Of a stretch of 63,092 nt of DNA, positions 37,530-46,086 are shown piece by piece (within the stretch, counting starts at the first letter, position 1; each line of letters begins with the position of its first letter). The stretch comes from Bartonella vinsonii subsp. arupensis OK-94-513 (lineage in GTDB: Bacteria; Pseudomonadota; Alphaproteobacteria; Rhizobiales; Rhizobiaceae). The notes below the pieces were generated by a model. The model did no database searches. It was not told where the DNA came from and was given only the letters and a program-made list of their open reading frames with translations. The DNA lies in the NCBI RefSeq assembly GCF_000278235.1, contig NZ_JH725037.1, positions 780,580 through 843,671 on the forward strand, written 5' to 3'. A program made the position numbers and the translations under genes.

Positions 37530-38300
37530 TCATCCATTTTTCAGTAAAATAGCAGAAATTTGCCGTCCGTAATCAGGTTCGTTGCGGTGTATTGCACGAC
37601 GATAGGAGAAAAAGCGCTGTTCCTCTTGATAGGTACAAATCTCTACACAAGAAGCATGAACTCCTGCTTCTTTTAATTGCTCCATAATGAATGCCCATAG
37701 GTTAAAGCGAAGGTGATCGTCTGTTTTTAAAAAATGTTTTTCGAACTTGCTGTGGCAATCAATAAATTGGTTGTAAAATTCGCTTGTTACTTCGTAGTGA
37801 CAAGGACCAATACAAGGTCCAAGGACTGCTGTGATTGATTGTCTTTTGGCTCCTTGTTCTTCCATAACAGAAATTGTTTTTTCTATAATGCCATTTAAAC
37901 TTCCTCGCCAACCAGCATGTGCTGCAGCGATGACACCTGCTTGTGGATCAGCAAAGAGAACTGGACCACAATCTGCTGTCAGAATGCCGATAAGGAGCCC
38001 TTGTGTGGTGGTAACAAGAGCATCTGCTTTGGGAGGTGCACCAATAAAAGCTTGATTAACGACGACAACGTCACAAGAATGTATTTGATTGACAGTCACT
38101 AAATTTTGAACTTCAACACCAAAATAATCAGCAATCAAAAGACGATTTTGTGCAATATGTTCAGATTGATCATTTGAACCTTTGCCAACATTAAGGCTTT
38201 GTGAAACACCACCTTGACGTGTGAAAAAACCATGCTTTATCCCGTGCAAGCGTAAAGCAGAAAGATCTTTTGCAAGGATAGGAACAGGGACGGGATTCAT
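37530..38300 (-). CDS. pgeF: Peptidoglycan editing factor PgeF (YfiH/laccase-domain)
   Basis: The 256-residue protein belongs to the YfiH family, with motifs GIKHGFFTRQGGVS, VNQIHSCDVV, TADCGPVLFADPQAGVIAAAHAGWRGSLNGI and GPCIGPCHYEV holding the His-Cys-His metal ligands. E. coli YfiH keeps the D-Ala-to-L-Ser error out of peptidoglycan precursors; related proteins were first called polyphenol oxidases. It is 84 bp upstream of nothing in its own direction except that it follows the midA gene on the same strand, which together with lgt suggests one envelope-related transcript (lgt-midA-pgeF). Confidence 0.93.
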   Translation of the reverse strand: MNPVPVPILAKDLSALRLHGIKHGFFTRQGGVSQSLNVGKGSNDQSEHIAQNRLLIADYFGVEVQNLVTVNQIHSCDVVVVNQAFIGAPPKADALVTTTQGLLIGILTADCGPVLFADPQAGVIAAAHAGWRGSLNGIIEKTISVMEEQGAKRQSITAVLGPCIGPCHYEVTSEFYNQFIDCHSKFEKHFLKTDDHLRFNLWAFIMEQLKEAGVHASCVEICTYQEEQRFFSYRRAIHRNEPDYGRQISAILLKNG

Positions 38301-38383
38301 AAAAGTGCCTTAATAAGGATAGCTATTTTCAAAGTAAGAATGGTGTGTGAGATGCATTTGTCAATAAGCATTATTGTGGGTCA

Positions 38384-39463
38384 TTAAAATTGAGGAGGCA
38401 AAGGTATATTTTTATCACAGACATATAAGACTTTAAACAATTTGCCCATTTGATCTGGACCAGCTAATCGTTCGATATCTTGGCGGATTTTGTCTTGCTG
38501 TGTAGCGCTTTTACCTGCTCCAAGCTGTTTTGCGCGTTCCAGTAACCCCATTTTTAAAAGGAATTCTCCTTGTTCTAGAATTTCAGCAAAACAGCTTTCT
38601 TCAAGGGCTATTTTTTTTAAAAAAGAAAAACCAACATGGGATGTTAAATCATGTTCGCCGGGAGCGTCAAAAATATCACGGAATTTATGTTTTGAGACGG
38701 CTTGTAGTGTATCACCAAATGCGAGATCAGAAGCGCCATAATCGATAAGCAAAGCAGAACCTTTTACTTGGACTAAGTGGTGACTTATCTGTTGCATTAA
38801 TTGATGTCGTGTAGGCGCGTGTTCAAAAATTGTTCCATCAGGGATTTCAGAACAATAGGACTGTAAGCAAGAAGAGGGAAGTTTATCTGGAGCAGCAATA
38901 AAGATGAAGTCTCCATCTTGATTTACTGAAATACGGCGTTCTTTCCATTTTCCATTGATTTTAATATATTGGTTGATGGGAAGTGTATCGAAGAATTCAT
39001 TGGCAATTAAGAAGAGAGGTTTTAAGGGGATTTGGTCAAAGTTTTTAATGCTATAGATTTTTTTTTGATATGAAGAAAGACGCTTTTTTTGTTCTTCGGC
39101 GAGCTTTTTACTTATTTCAATAAGAAAAATTTCAGCAGCATGAAATGCTTCTGGAGATAATTTTTGAATGGTACGCAAAATATCATCCATGAGCGTTCCA
39201 CGTCCTGGGCCTATTTCAGCGAGAATGAAAGGTTGAGGGCAACCTTGAGCTTTCCAGCTTGCAAGGGTCCAAATGCCAATCATCTCTCCAAACAATTGGC
39301 TTATTTCAGGTGCTGTGATGAAGTCACCGTTACGTCCAAAGGGTTTTTGTGTTTGATAATAGCCAAATTGGGAATCAGTCAGGGCTAAGGTCATATATTG
39401 ACTGACTGTGATTGGTCCATTGTGTGCAATAATTTCTTTAATTTTTTCTTTGAGGGTAACCAT
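38384..39463 (-). CDS. MidA-family SAM-dependent methyltransferase
   Basis: The 359-residue protein matches the MidA/NDUFAF7 family (also DUF185). It has the N-terminal [42 protein letters not shown], the SAM loop [17 protein letters not shown] and the later [15 protein letters not shown]. The mitochondrial homolog methylates an arginine of a complex I subunit during assembly; the bacterial substrate is not established. The start overlaps the end of lgt by 26 bp, so the two are translationally coupled. Confidence 0.92.
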   Translation of the reverse strand: MVTLKEKIKEIIAHNGPITVSQYMTLALTDSQFGYYQTQKPFGRNGDFITAPEISQLFGEMIGIWTLASWKAQGCPQPFILAEIGPGRGTLMDDILRTIQKLSPEAFHAAEIFLIEISKKLAEEQKKRLSSYQKKIYSIKNFDQIPLKPLFLIANEFFDTLPINQYIKINGKWKERRISVNQDGDFIFIAAPDKLPSSCLQSYCSEIPDGTIFEHAPTRHQLMQQISHHLVQVKGSALLIDYGASDLAFGDTLQAVSKHKFRDIFDAPGEHDLTSHVGFSFLKKIALEESCFAEILEQGEFLLKMGLLERAKQLGAGKSATQQDKIRQDIERLAGPDQMGKLFKVLYVCDKNIPLPPQF

Positions 39464-40328
39464 TTTTTGTAGACTTGTGTTTAAAGGCTTTGAGAAGCAG
39501 ATAAAATCCTATAAAAAGCATAGGAAGAGATAAAGCCATACCATAGGTAAATCCAGTAGAATGAAACAGGGTAGAAAACCATTCTGGATCTTCTTGAGGC
39601 GCGCGGTAAACTTCTGAAATACTCCGTGCTATTGCATAGCCTATAATAAATGTCCCTGCTACTGTGCCAGGGAGTTTTAATGCTTTGAAAGCAAAAATAA
39701 TAAGGGATAAAATGGTAAAAAGAAGAAACCCTTCCATGAATGCTTCGTAAAGTTGACTTGGATGGCGCGGTAGATAGCGGGGATCTAGGGGAAAGCAAAC
39801 CGCCCAAGGCATTGTGGTAGTGTTGCCCCATAGTTCTTGGTTAATGAAGTTGCATATTCTTACAATACCAATACCAATAGGAGCACCTGCAGCAACTATA
39901 TCAAACATTGCGCGTATATTGATATTGTTTTTGCTGGCAAACCAGATCATCGCAATGATAATGCCTATTAATCCTCCATGAAAGGACATCCCTCCATCCC
40001 ATACTGCAACGATGGCGCTTGGATGGCTAAAATAATAAACGGGATCCCATACAAGCACTTGTCCTAAGCGACCACCAACAACGACACTGATGGCAGACCA
40101 GACAACAAAGTCCCCTATTTTTTCTTCATTCATAGGAGGATGATTTGCATACCATAGAGATTGTTTTCTTAATAATTTTTGTGCATACCACCAAGCAAAA
40201 AGAATGCCTACTACGTAGCCAAGTCCGTACCAATGGAGCGATACGGGGCCTAAATGTATAATGACGGGATCGAGAAAAGATGGAAAAGCAATGGCTGGAC
40301 AAGAAAGATTGTTCATAGAGTTAAGCAT
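39438..40328 (-). CDS. lgt: Prolipoprotein diacylglyceryl transferase Lgt
   Basis: The 296-residue inner-membrane enzyme attaches diacylglycerol to the lipobox cysteine of preprolipoproteins. It shows about seven membrane helices, the Lgt signature [15 protein letters not shown], and [21 protein letters not shown] containing the conserved arginine and asparagine. The window has several lipoproteins that need it, including the L,D-transpeptidase and the DUF1460 protein. The ATG at 40328 fits the family; an in-frame M at codon 5 is also possible. It is the first gene of lgt-midA-pgeF. Confidence 0.97.
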   Translation of the reverse strand: MLNSMNNLSCPAIAFPSFLDPVIIHLGPVSLHWYGLGYVVGILFAWWYAQKLLRKQSLWYANHPPMNEEKIGDFVVWSAISVVVGGRLGQVLVWDPVYYFSHPSAIVAVWDGGMSFHGGLIGIIIAMIWFASKNNINIRAMFDIVAAGAPIGIGIVRICNFINQELWGNTTTMPWAVCFPLDPRYLPRHPSQLYEAFMEGFLLFTILSLIIFAFKALKLPGTVAGTFIIGYAIARSISEVYRAPQEDPEWFSTLFHSTGFTYGMALSLPMLFIGFYLLLKAFKHKSTKNGYPQRKN

Positions 40329-40595
40329 TTCACATTATATAGAGTATAGATGGTAGTTAGGAATAACACAGGAATGACAGATGAATGCGCAATGGTCAAG
40401 CTAGGAGAGTAGTAGGTTTCCACTGGATTTTAGAGCTACAGCTTTATGATGGTAAAAGAAGTGTAAAAAAACTTAGAGTAAAATCTGCGTGGTAAAATAA
40501 AATCTGTAAGATACAAAGGAACAAAAATCATATCTAAATGTTATAAAAATACGCTATAATGCGTGTGTCAGTCATTTCAATTAAAGGAAAATCTC

Positions 40596-40853
40596 ATGCG
40601 TAACGGATCAAATCGTATTCTTGATGAATTAGCAAAATTAGCAACTGATGCAGCTGGCGTTGTACAAGGTATACAACGTGAAGCAGGAACAGCTTTTCGT
40701 TCGCAAGCTGAAAAGATAGCTAATAAACTTGATCTTGTTTCACGTGAAGAGTTTGAGACTTTTAAGGAAATGGTACTGAAAGCACATGCCGATAATGCTG
40801 ATTTGAAAAAACGTCTTGATGCGTTAGAAAAAGTAAAGAAACAAAAAAAATAA
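40596..40853 (+). CDS. UbiK-family accessory factor (membrane fusogenic/BMFP)
   Basis: I chose ATG 40596, which follows AAAGGA; the GTG at 40563 has no support. The 85-residue protein is helical: an amphipathic N-terminal part (RILDELAKLATDAAGVVQGIQREAGTAFRSQAEKIANKLDLV), then a C-terminal coiled coil (about 45-82) ending in lysines. UbiK-type proteins help ubiquinone synthesis by acting on the Ubi metabolon at the membrane in E. coli; the alphaproteobacterial members were first known as Brucella BMFP, a membrane fusogenic protein. It diverges from lgt. Confidence 0.88.
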   Translation: MRNGSNRILDELAKLATDAAGVVQGIQREAGTAFRSQAEKIANKLDLVSREEFETFKEMVLKAHADNADLKKRLDALEKVKKQKK

Positions 40854-41216
40854 GAAACTTAGAAAAAATATCCCCAATTTTTCAATGTGATGCGTTAAAC
40901 TAAAAAATGCTTAATCCTGAGTCTGTTAGAGCAGATTTACCCTTTATTTTTTGATTTGTTTTTTGTAGAAAACATTTTTTTTCAATCAGGGGGGCTAGTA
41001 CTCTGAAATTGTATCAATACACTGGAAGAGCTTGATGATTCGTTTTGTTATTATCAGGCTGCCTTAGAGAGCACTCTTGTGTTCTGGGTAGTTGTGTACT
41101 GTCGATTGTTTTTAATGTGTATTTGTTTGGTGTAAAAGCTTTGGTTGTAGCAAAATGTTGTTACAATTTAGGCGCTTTATGTTCTGTTGACAATGTTTTA
41201 ATATAATTGAGGGTTT
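40854..41216. other. Non-coding gap before the YbjN gene
   Basis: A 363-bp stretch with no gene that I can support. It probably holds the YbjN promoter. Confidence 0.5.
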
Positions 41217-41720
41217 ATGATGAGGCTTGCATTTTGCGCCACAGAAAGGGAAGAGCATCCTGTTGATTTTATTGAACAGATTGCCTGCAAATATGATTGG
41301 TCATTTGAGCGGGATGCACAAGATGAGATCAGTGTTTGTGTGGAAGGAAAGCGGACAAATTATCGCCTCGCTTTTTCATGGATGGAAGAGCAGGAGGCAC
41401 TTCATTTAGCTTGTGCATTTGATCTTTCTATTGAAAGTGCTCGGACAGCAGAAATGCATCGCTTATTGCTGACAATTAATGAAAAATTGCTGCTGGGACA
41501 TTTTGATTACTGGCAAGGGAATAATTCGGTTATTTATCGGCAGGGGCTTCTTCTGGCTGGTGGGGTGCATCCATCTCATGTACAGGTTGAAACATTGTTG
41601 ATACATGCGCTTAAAGTCTGTGAAAGCTATTATGTTGCATTTCAGATGGTTGCTTTGTGCGGGGAAAGTGCTTGTAAGGCACTGCAATACACTTTGTTTG
41701 AAACTGTAGGAAATGCCTAA
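41217..41720 (+). CDS. YbjN-domain protein
   Basis: The 167-residue protein has the YbjN fold: an N-terminal strand-rich half (DWSFERDAQDEISVCVEGKRTNYRLAFSWMEEQEALHLACAFDL) and a helical half (RLLLTINEKLLLGHFDYWQGNNSVIYRQGLLLAGG), like T3SS chaperones. The E. coli member affects motility and stress; the biochemical role is unknown. In related genomes this gene, the UbiK-type gene and proC follow one another; here proC is absent and the next gene is a convergent sensor kinase, which suggests loss of proline synthesis by this route (inference). Confidence 0.85.
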   Translation: MMRLAFCATEREEHPVDFIEQIACKYDWSFERDAQDEISVCVEGKRTNYRLAFSWMEEQEALHLACAFDLSIESARTAEMHRLLLTINEKLLLGHFDYWQGNNSVIYRQGLLLAGGVHPSHVQVETLLIHALKVCESYYVAFQMVALCGESACKALQYTLFETVGNA

Positions 41721-41772
41721 ATTATCAAGTTTGTTTTACAGTTTTTGGGGATAGACAATTTGTCTAATATTT

Positions 41773-43113
41773 TTAGAGGGGGATATCAAGAATGGCGCGC
41801 AATCCCCCTAGAGGGCTATCGTTTAATTGAATGTTGCCTCCATGGCTACGTGCTATATCTTGTGCAATAGAAAGTCCAAGACCCGTTCCACTTGCATCTT
41901 GATTGCGTGCTTTATCGATTCTAAAAAACGGTTTAAAAACTTCTGTACGCATATTTTCATGAATTCCAGGACCATCATCGTCGATAGTCATGATAAAGGA
42001 TTCTTGTTTGGATATGGCTGTTAGTTGGACAGTGTTAGCATAACAAAATGCATTTGATACAAGATTGTTGACGAGGCGGGTGAAGGCACGAGGGCGTACT
42101 TGTATGTGTGTAGGACCTTCAATACTATAGGAAAATTGACGTTTGTGGAGATGGGCATCGGCGGAGAATTTTTGCATAAGAGCATCTAAATCAAAGATTT
42201 TAACACTTTCACTTCCTTCGCCACGAGCAAAAGCAAGATAATCTTCTAGCATATTTTGCATGTCGCTCACATCTTGCTCAAGTGGTTTCATATCAAAATC
42301 AGTATTTGCTAACGCTAGTTGAAGTTTAAAACGTGTAAGAATAGTTCTTAAATCATGACTTACACCTGAGAGCATCATCGTGCGTTGTTCGATTTGGCGT
42401 TCAATACGTTCACGCATGCGTAAAAAAGCAATGCCAGCACGACGGACTTCATCAGCGCCTTGTGGTTGAAATCCTTTTGGTAAAGGACGACCACGTCCAA
42501 AACTTTCTGCTGCTTCAGCTAATTGTTGAATTGGTTTAATTTGATTGCGCAAGAAGTAAATAGCTATCAGCAATAAAACGAGAGCTGTGCCTACCATCCA
42601 ACTTAAAAAAATAGAGGTATTAGAAGCGTAGGCTTGGCTGCGCAATGCAAAGACACGTAAGATATTATGACCAAGGTGAATGCGGATTTCTACAAGATCA
42701 GAATCGCCTACTGTATCAATCCAGAAGGGACGGTTAATTTGGTGGGTAATTTCCTCACTGAGAAAATAATCAAGGATGGCAAAAAATGGTTTAGGCCCTG
42801 GAGAGGGAAGAGGAGCTGGGGGTAGGATAGATATGTTTAACCCCATGCGCTGTTGTGCAATACGCTTGATCTCTTCATAGTTATCTTGTTGCGGATAGGT
42901 TTCAATAATATCAATAATTGCGGAAATATCATGGACAACGGCGGTTGAAAGGCGTTCAGTTACCATTTGCCAGTGACGTTCCATAAAGATGTAGCCAATC
43001 ACTGTTTGCAGGAGTACCATAGGAGCGATAATAATGATCAAAGAGCGGGCATAAAGCCGTTTAGGCATTTTCTTTGTTAACCATCGGACAAATTTTCTTA
43101 AAGATTTGATCAT
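41773..43113 (-). CDS. EnvZ-like sensor histidine kinase
   Basis: I prefer the ATG at 43113 (the frame reaches a TTG at 43128), which starts 8 bp after the regulator gene stop. The 446-residue kinase has two membrane helices (about residues 24-43 and 172-190) around a periplasmic domain of about 125 residues, a HAMP linker, and the phospho-acceptor SGVSHDLRTILTRF (H253). The N, G1 and G2 ATP-binding boxes are visible (NNLVSNAFCYA, DDGPGIHE, GTGLGLSIA). It is the second gene of an OmpR/EnvZ-type pair. The signal is not known. Confidence 0.92.
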   Translation of the reverse strand: MIKSLRKFVRWLTKKMPKRLYARSLIIIIAPMVLLQTVIGYIFMERHWQMVTERLSTAVVHDISAIIDIIETYPQQDNYEEIKRIAQQRMGLNISILPPAPLPSPGPKPFFAILDYFLSEEITHQINRPFWIDTVGDSDLVEIRIHLGHNILRVFALRSQAYASNTSIFLSWMVGTALVLLLIAIYFLRNQIKPIQQLAEAAESFGRGRPLPKGFQPQGADEVRRAGIAFLRMRERIERQIEQRTMMLSGVSHDLRTILTRFKLQLALANTDFDMKPLEQDVSDMQNMLEDYLAFARGEGSESVKIFDLDALMQKFSADAHLHKRQFSYSIEGPTHIQVRPRAFTRLVNNLVSNAFCYANTVQLTAISKQESFIMTIDDDGPGIHENMRTEVFKPFFRIDKARNQDASGTGLGLSIAQDIARSHGGNIQLNDSPLGGLRAILDIPL

Positions 43114-43120
43114 TATATGT

Positions 43121-43825
43121 CTATTCAATTGTGAGTTTATAACCTATTCCTCGCACAGTTTGGAGCCATATGGGGATTGTTGGATTTTTTTCGATCTTAC
43201 GGCGAAGACGATTGATTTGTACATCAATAGAACGTTCACTGATATTGCTGTCATCCGCTGCAAATTTATGGCGTGGAATTGTATTACCCGCATTTTCGGC
43301 AAAAATGACCATCATGTCTTGTTCTCTCTCTGTCAATTTAATAATTTCTCCTCCTTTTTTAAGTTCGCGCCGTGAAATTGAAAATATGTAAGGTCCAAAA
43401 ACGATCTGCTCAATTTTGGGTTGATTCAGGGGAAAACCACGACGCAAAATGGCATTGATACGAAGGAGAAGTTCACGAGGATCAAACGGCTTAGCGAGAT
43501 AATCATCTGCTCCGGCTTCTAGGCCATCGATACGATTGTCTATTTCTGATAAAGCTGTGAGCATGAGAATGGGAACATCTTTTGTTTGACGCAGTGAGGA
43601 GGTGAGATCGATGCCATTTTCGCCGGGCATCATGATATCAACTATCAGAAGATCAAAATCTAAGCTTGCGAGCTGTCGTCTTACTTCATCAGCATTGGCT
43701 GAGACTGAAACACGAAATCCATTTTTCATGAGAAATTGAGATAAAAGATTGCGAATACGAGTATCATCATCAATCACAAGAAGGTGAGGGGCGTCGTCAC
43801 ATAAAACTTGAATGTGATCGGTCAT
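43121..43825 (-). CDS. OmpR-family response regulator
   Basis: The 234-residue regulator has a receiver domain (about 12-128) with D19-D20-D21, phospho-acceptor D63 (DLLIVDIMMPG) and the KPFDPRELLLRI segment, and a winged-helix domain (about 135-232) with EIIKLTEREQDMMVIFAENAGNTIPRH. The pair is of the PetR/OmpR type that is common in Hyphomicrobiales. It is distinct from BatR/ChvI, the known Bartonella virulence regulator. Regulator and kinase lie 7 bp apart in one operon. Confidence 0.93.
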   Translation of the reverse strand: MTDHIQVLCDDAPHLLVIDDDTRIRNLLSQFLMKNGFRVSVSANADEVRRQLASLDFDLLIVDIMMPGENGIDLTSSLRQTKDVPILMLTALSEIDNRIDGLEAGADDYLAKPFDPRELLLRINAILRRGFPLNQPKIEQIVFGPYIFSISRRELKKGGEIIKLTEREQDMMVIFAENAGNTIPRHKFAADDSNISERSIDVQINRLRRKIEKNPTIPIWLQTVRGIGYKLTIE

Positions 43826-43967
43826 TCTTCAAAACCTTGACAAAAATTTAGTTTACATAAAGCCCAACTTTACATAACTTGCATAAAGCTGTCGAGAAGG
43901 CTATTTTCCTACAAAGGAGAGGAATGCTCCTTGTGAGTTGAGAAATCTTACTTTTGAAAAGGATATC

Positions 43968-44612
43968 ATGGGGAAGCTTAGCACATATATTATTCCGGTT
44001 ACGCCTTTTCAACAAAATTGCACTTTGCTTTTTGATAATGAAAAAAAAGTGGGTGTTCTCGTTGATCCTGGTGGTGATTGGTTTCGCATTCAAGAAGTGA
44101 TCGAAAAGAGTGGTGTTATTGTTGAAGCTATTTGGATAACACATGGTCATTTTGATCATGTGGGAGCAGCGATGCAAGCAAAACAAGTGCTTGGTGTTAA
44201 AATTATTGGTTCCCATCGTGATGATAAGCCTGTGATGGATGCGGCAAGAGAAAGTGCAAAAAAATATGGCATTACTGACACATGCATTTGTGTTCCTGAT
44301 CAATGGTTAGAAGATAGCGAGTGCGTTCATTTTGCTGAACATATCTTCAAGGTTTTTCATACACCCGGACATTCTCCTGGTCATATTATTTATTTCAATG
44401 AAAAAGAACGTTTTGCCCTCTTGGGTGATGTCCTCTTTCGTGGTTCTATTGGACGCACTGATTTTCCATTCTGCTCTCATGAAAAGTTAATGAAATCTCT
44501 TCGAGAAAAAGTTTTGCCTTTAGGTGATGATGTTTGTTTTATTTGCGGCCATGGTCCAGGAAGCCGTATAGGCTATGAGCGTCAAAATAATCCTTTTCTT
44601 CAAGGAATTTAA
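43968..44612 (+). CDS. Metallo-beta-lactamase-fold hydrolase (glyoxalase II-like)
   Basis: The ATG at 43968 follows AAAGGATATC; the frame begins earlier at a TTG. The 214-residue protein has the THGHFDHVGA motif with metal-binding His and Asp residues, TPGHSPGHIIYF, LLGDVLFRGSIGRTDFP and the final FICGHGPGSRIGYERQNNPF. This is the short YcbL-type glyoxalase II subfamily, which hydrolyses S-lactoylglutathione-like thioesters; the exact substrate is unproven. The gene is single and ends at a terminator. Confidence 0.93.
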   Translation: MGKLSTYIIPVTPFQQNCTLLFDNEKKVGVLVDPGGDWFRIQEVIEKSGVIVEAIWITHGHFDHVGAAMQAKQVLGVKIIGSHRDDKPVMDAARESAKKYGITDTCICVPDQWLEDSECVHFAEHIFKVFHTPGHSPGHIIYFNEKERFALLGDVLFRGSIGRTDFPFCSHEKLMKSLREKVLPLGDDVCFICGHGPGSRIGYERQNNPFLQGI

Positions 44613-44625
44613 GAGAGAAATGCAT

Positions 44626-44653
44626 AAAAACCCGCCTTAGAGCGGGTTTTCTT
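44626..44653. terminator. Terminator between the MBL hydrolase and the BA14K gene
   Basis: AAAACCCGC pairs with GCGGGTTTT around a 6-nt loop, and T's follow on the plus strand. The A-tract on the left also permits action for the minus-strand gene, so the hairpin is probably bidirectional. Confidence 0.88.
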
Positions 44654-44683
44654 TAGAATGTTAATTTAATTTACCAAGTTAAT

Positions 44684-45412
44684 TCAATCTATCGGAGCAT
44701 AGCAGGGATGATCTAAGCCATCATGACCTCGAAAAGTTCCTGTTTTAGGGTTGAATGAACGGTATTTTTTTGTGCAATATTCAAGCCATTTAGCTTTCGA
44801 AGCTTGGTCGAGTGGCAGATTTTGCACTGATGGCTGTACGTTATAAATCACCTGCTTTTGTGGACTATTTTGATAAATTATCTTATTTTGTGGTGGGGTT
44901 TGATAGATAATTTTAGGCTGTTCTGATTTTGTGAGCATTTTACCTAAAACTGCAGCTGCCGCAAGCCCTAAAACACCTACAACTAAAGCTTCACCTGAGT
45001 TTCCGGAATTCACATGAACATTACGCTGCGTTGTCGTATGACGTTCCACATAATGATGTGTCTTGCGTTCAACATGATAATGACTTTGTTCTGTCCTTCT
45101 ATGGCCAACATGGTTAACATTATGGTGATGATGATGTTTCACAGAAGAATGAAAAGGGTGAGACTTTTGAAGAGTTGCATGAGAGCTAGAATGATTAGAA
45201 CGGATGCTAGAGTTGTGAGAAGGGGTGCCTGCCCACATGTTCCTCATCGTATCATCTATTCTTCTATTGACACTCTGCATTCGTCTATCTATTTCTCTTG
45301 AAATATGGTCACCATTAGTCCATGACATATCTGCAAGTGTTGTTTCTAGTGGCATCAAAACACTTGCTGTTGATATTGCGGATAATACTGTTAGCCTAAT
45401 CACTTTTTGCAT
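44684..45412 (-). CDS. Exported His-rich BA14K-family protein
   Basis: I chose the ATG at 45412, which has AAGGA seven bases upstream and starts a good signal peptide (MQKVIRLTVLSAISTASVLMPLETTLA). The 242-residue product has a low-complexity middle with many H, S and Q residues, including HHHHHNVNHVGHRR, a hydrophobic helix ALVVGVLGLAAAAVLGKML near residue 142, repeats of IIYQ-x-PPQN, and a C-terminal BA14K domain (WLEYCTKKYRSFNPKTGTFRGHDGLDHPCY). BA14K was described as an immunoreactive Brucella protein with lectin-like properties. The histidine region could bind metals; that is inference. Confidence 0.82.
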   Translation of the reverse strand: MQKVIRLTVLSAISTASVLMPLETTLADMSWTNGDHISREIDRRMQSVNRRIDDTMRNMWAGTPSHNSSIRSNHSSSHATLQKSHPFHSSVKHHHHHNVNHVGHRRTEQSHYHVERKTHHYVERHTTTQRNVHVNSGNSGEALVVGVLGLAAAAVLGKMLTKSEQPKIIYQTPPQNKIIYQNSPQKQVIYNVQPSVQNLPLDQASKAKWLEYCTKKYRSFNPKTGTFRGHDGLDHPCYAPID

Positions 45413-46086
45413 AGCGATATTCCTTATATAAATTCGTATTTTTTCACATCCTACACGTATCAAACTGAATAGAGCCTGAACAATTTTAGGCTTTACTGTG
45501 GCAAACGAATAAAAAGCCATTTAGTTGAGTATATATTACAAAATCATAAAATAATATCGTGACAAAAATTTGTTTTTTAAAAATATATTCTGCTCAGATT
45601 AAGTTATAAGCTTTTATAGATAGCAACTGATTTTTTATTATGAAGGAAAAATTCTCTGCATAAATACTTTCTTCATATCATTTAGGAAAATATAGACTGG
45701 AAAAAAGAGGTGTGAACAAAGAGCATTGGTTTTATCATCATAGACTTATAGAATGGTAATAAAATCTTAATTTTACCTCTTTGCATTATAGCGCACTGTC
45801 CTGTTTGATTGCTTTTGGGTTGATAAGCTATCATAGTGCAGTTGTATACGGATAATATATATAAGAAATATTCTCTTTAACTTATTTTTTAGCTTAATTG
45901 AAGCATGATTGATGTTTAGGGCACCATTTATAGAAAATGCTGTTTCCTGATCATTTTCTCAGTGATTTCAGATAAGATTTATTTTGGACAGTTTGAGATC
46001 TTTTGGTCATGGATTGGGTAAAATTTTCTTTGTTTTATTGTCATCTTATTTAGAAAAATATTTTTGGGCAAAAAGATTTTATTTTA
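45413..46086. other. Non-coding gap between uvrB and the BA14K gene
   Basis: More than 650 bp of AT-rich DNA lie between the end of uvrB and the BA14K start, on the same strand. I see no supported gene or RNA. The BA14K promoter should be in the part near 45450. Confidence 0.5.

Noticed and set aside
43121-43825. Identification of the two-component pair as BatR/BatS (ChvI/ChvG, BvrR/BvrS)
   Set aside because: The kinase lacks the large ChvG-type sensor arrangement, and the regulator sequence fits the PetR/OmpR type better; hprK, pckA and ptsH-type neighbours of chvI are absent.
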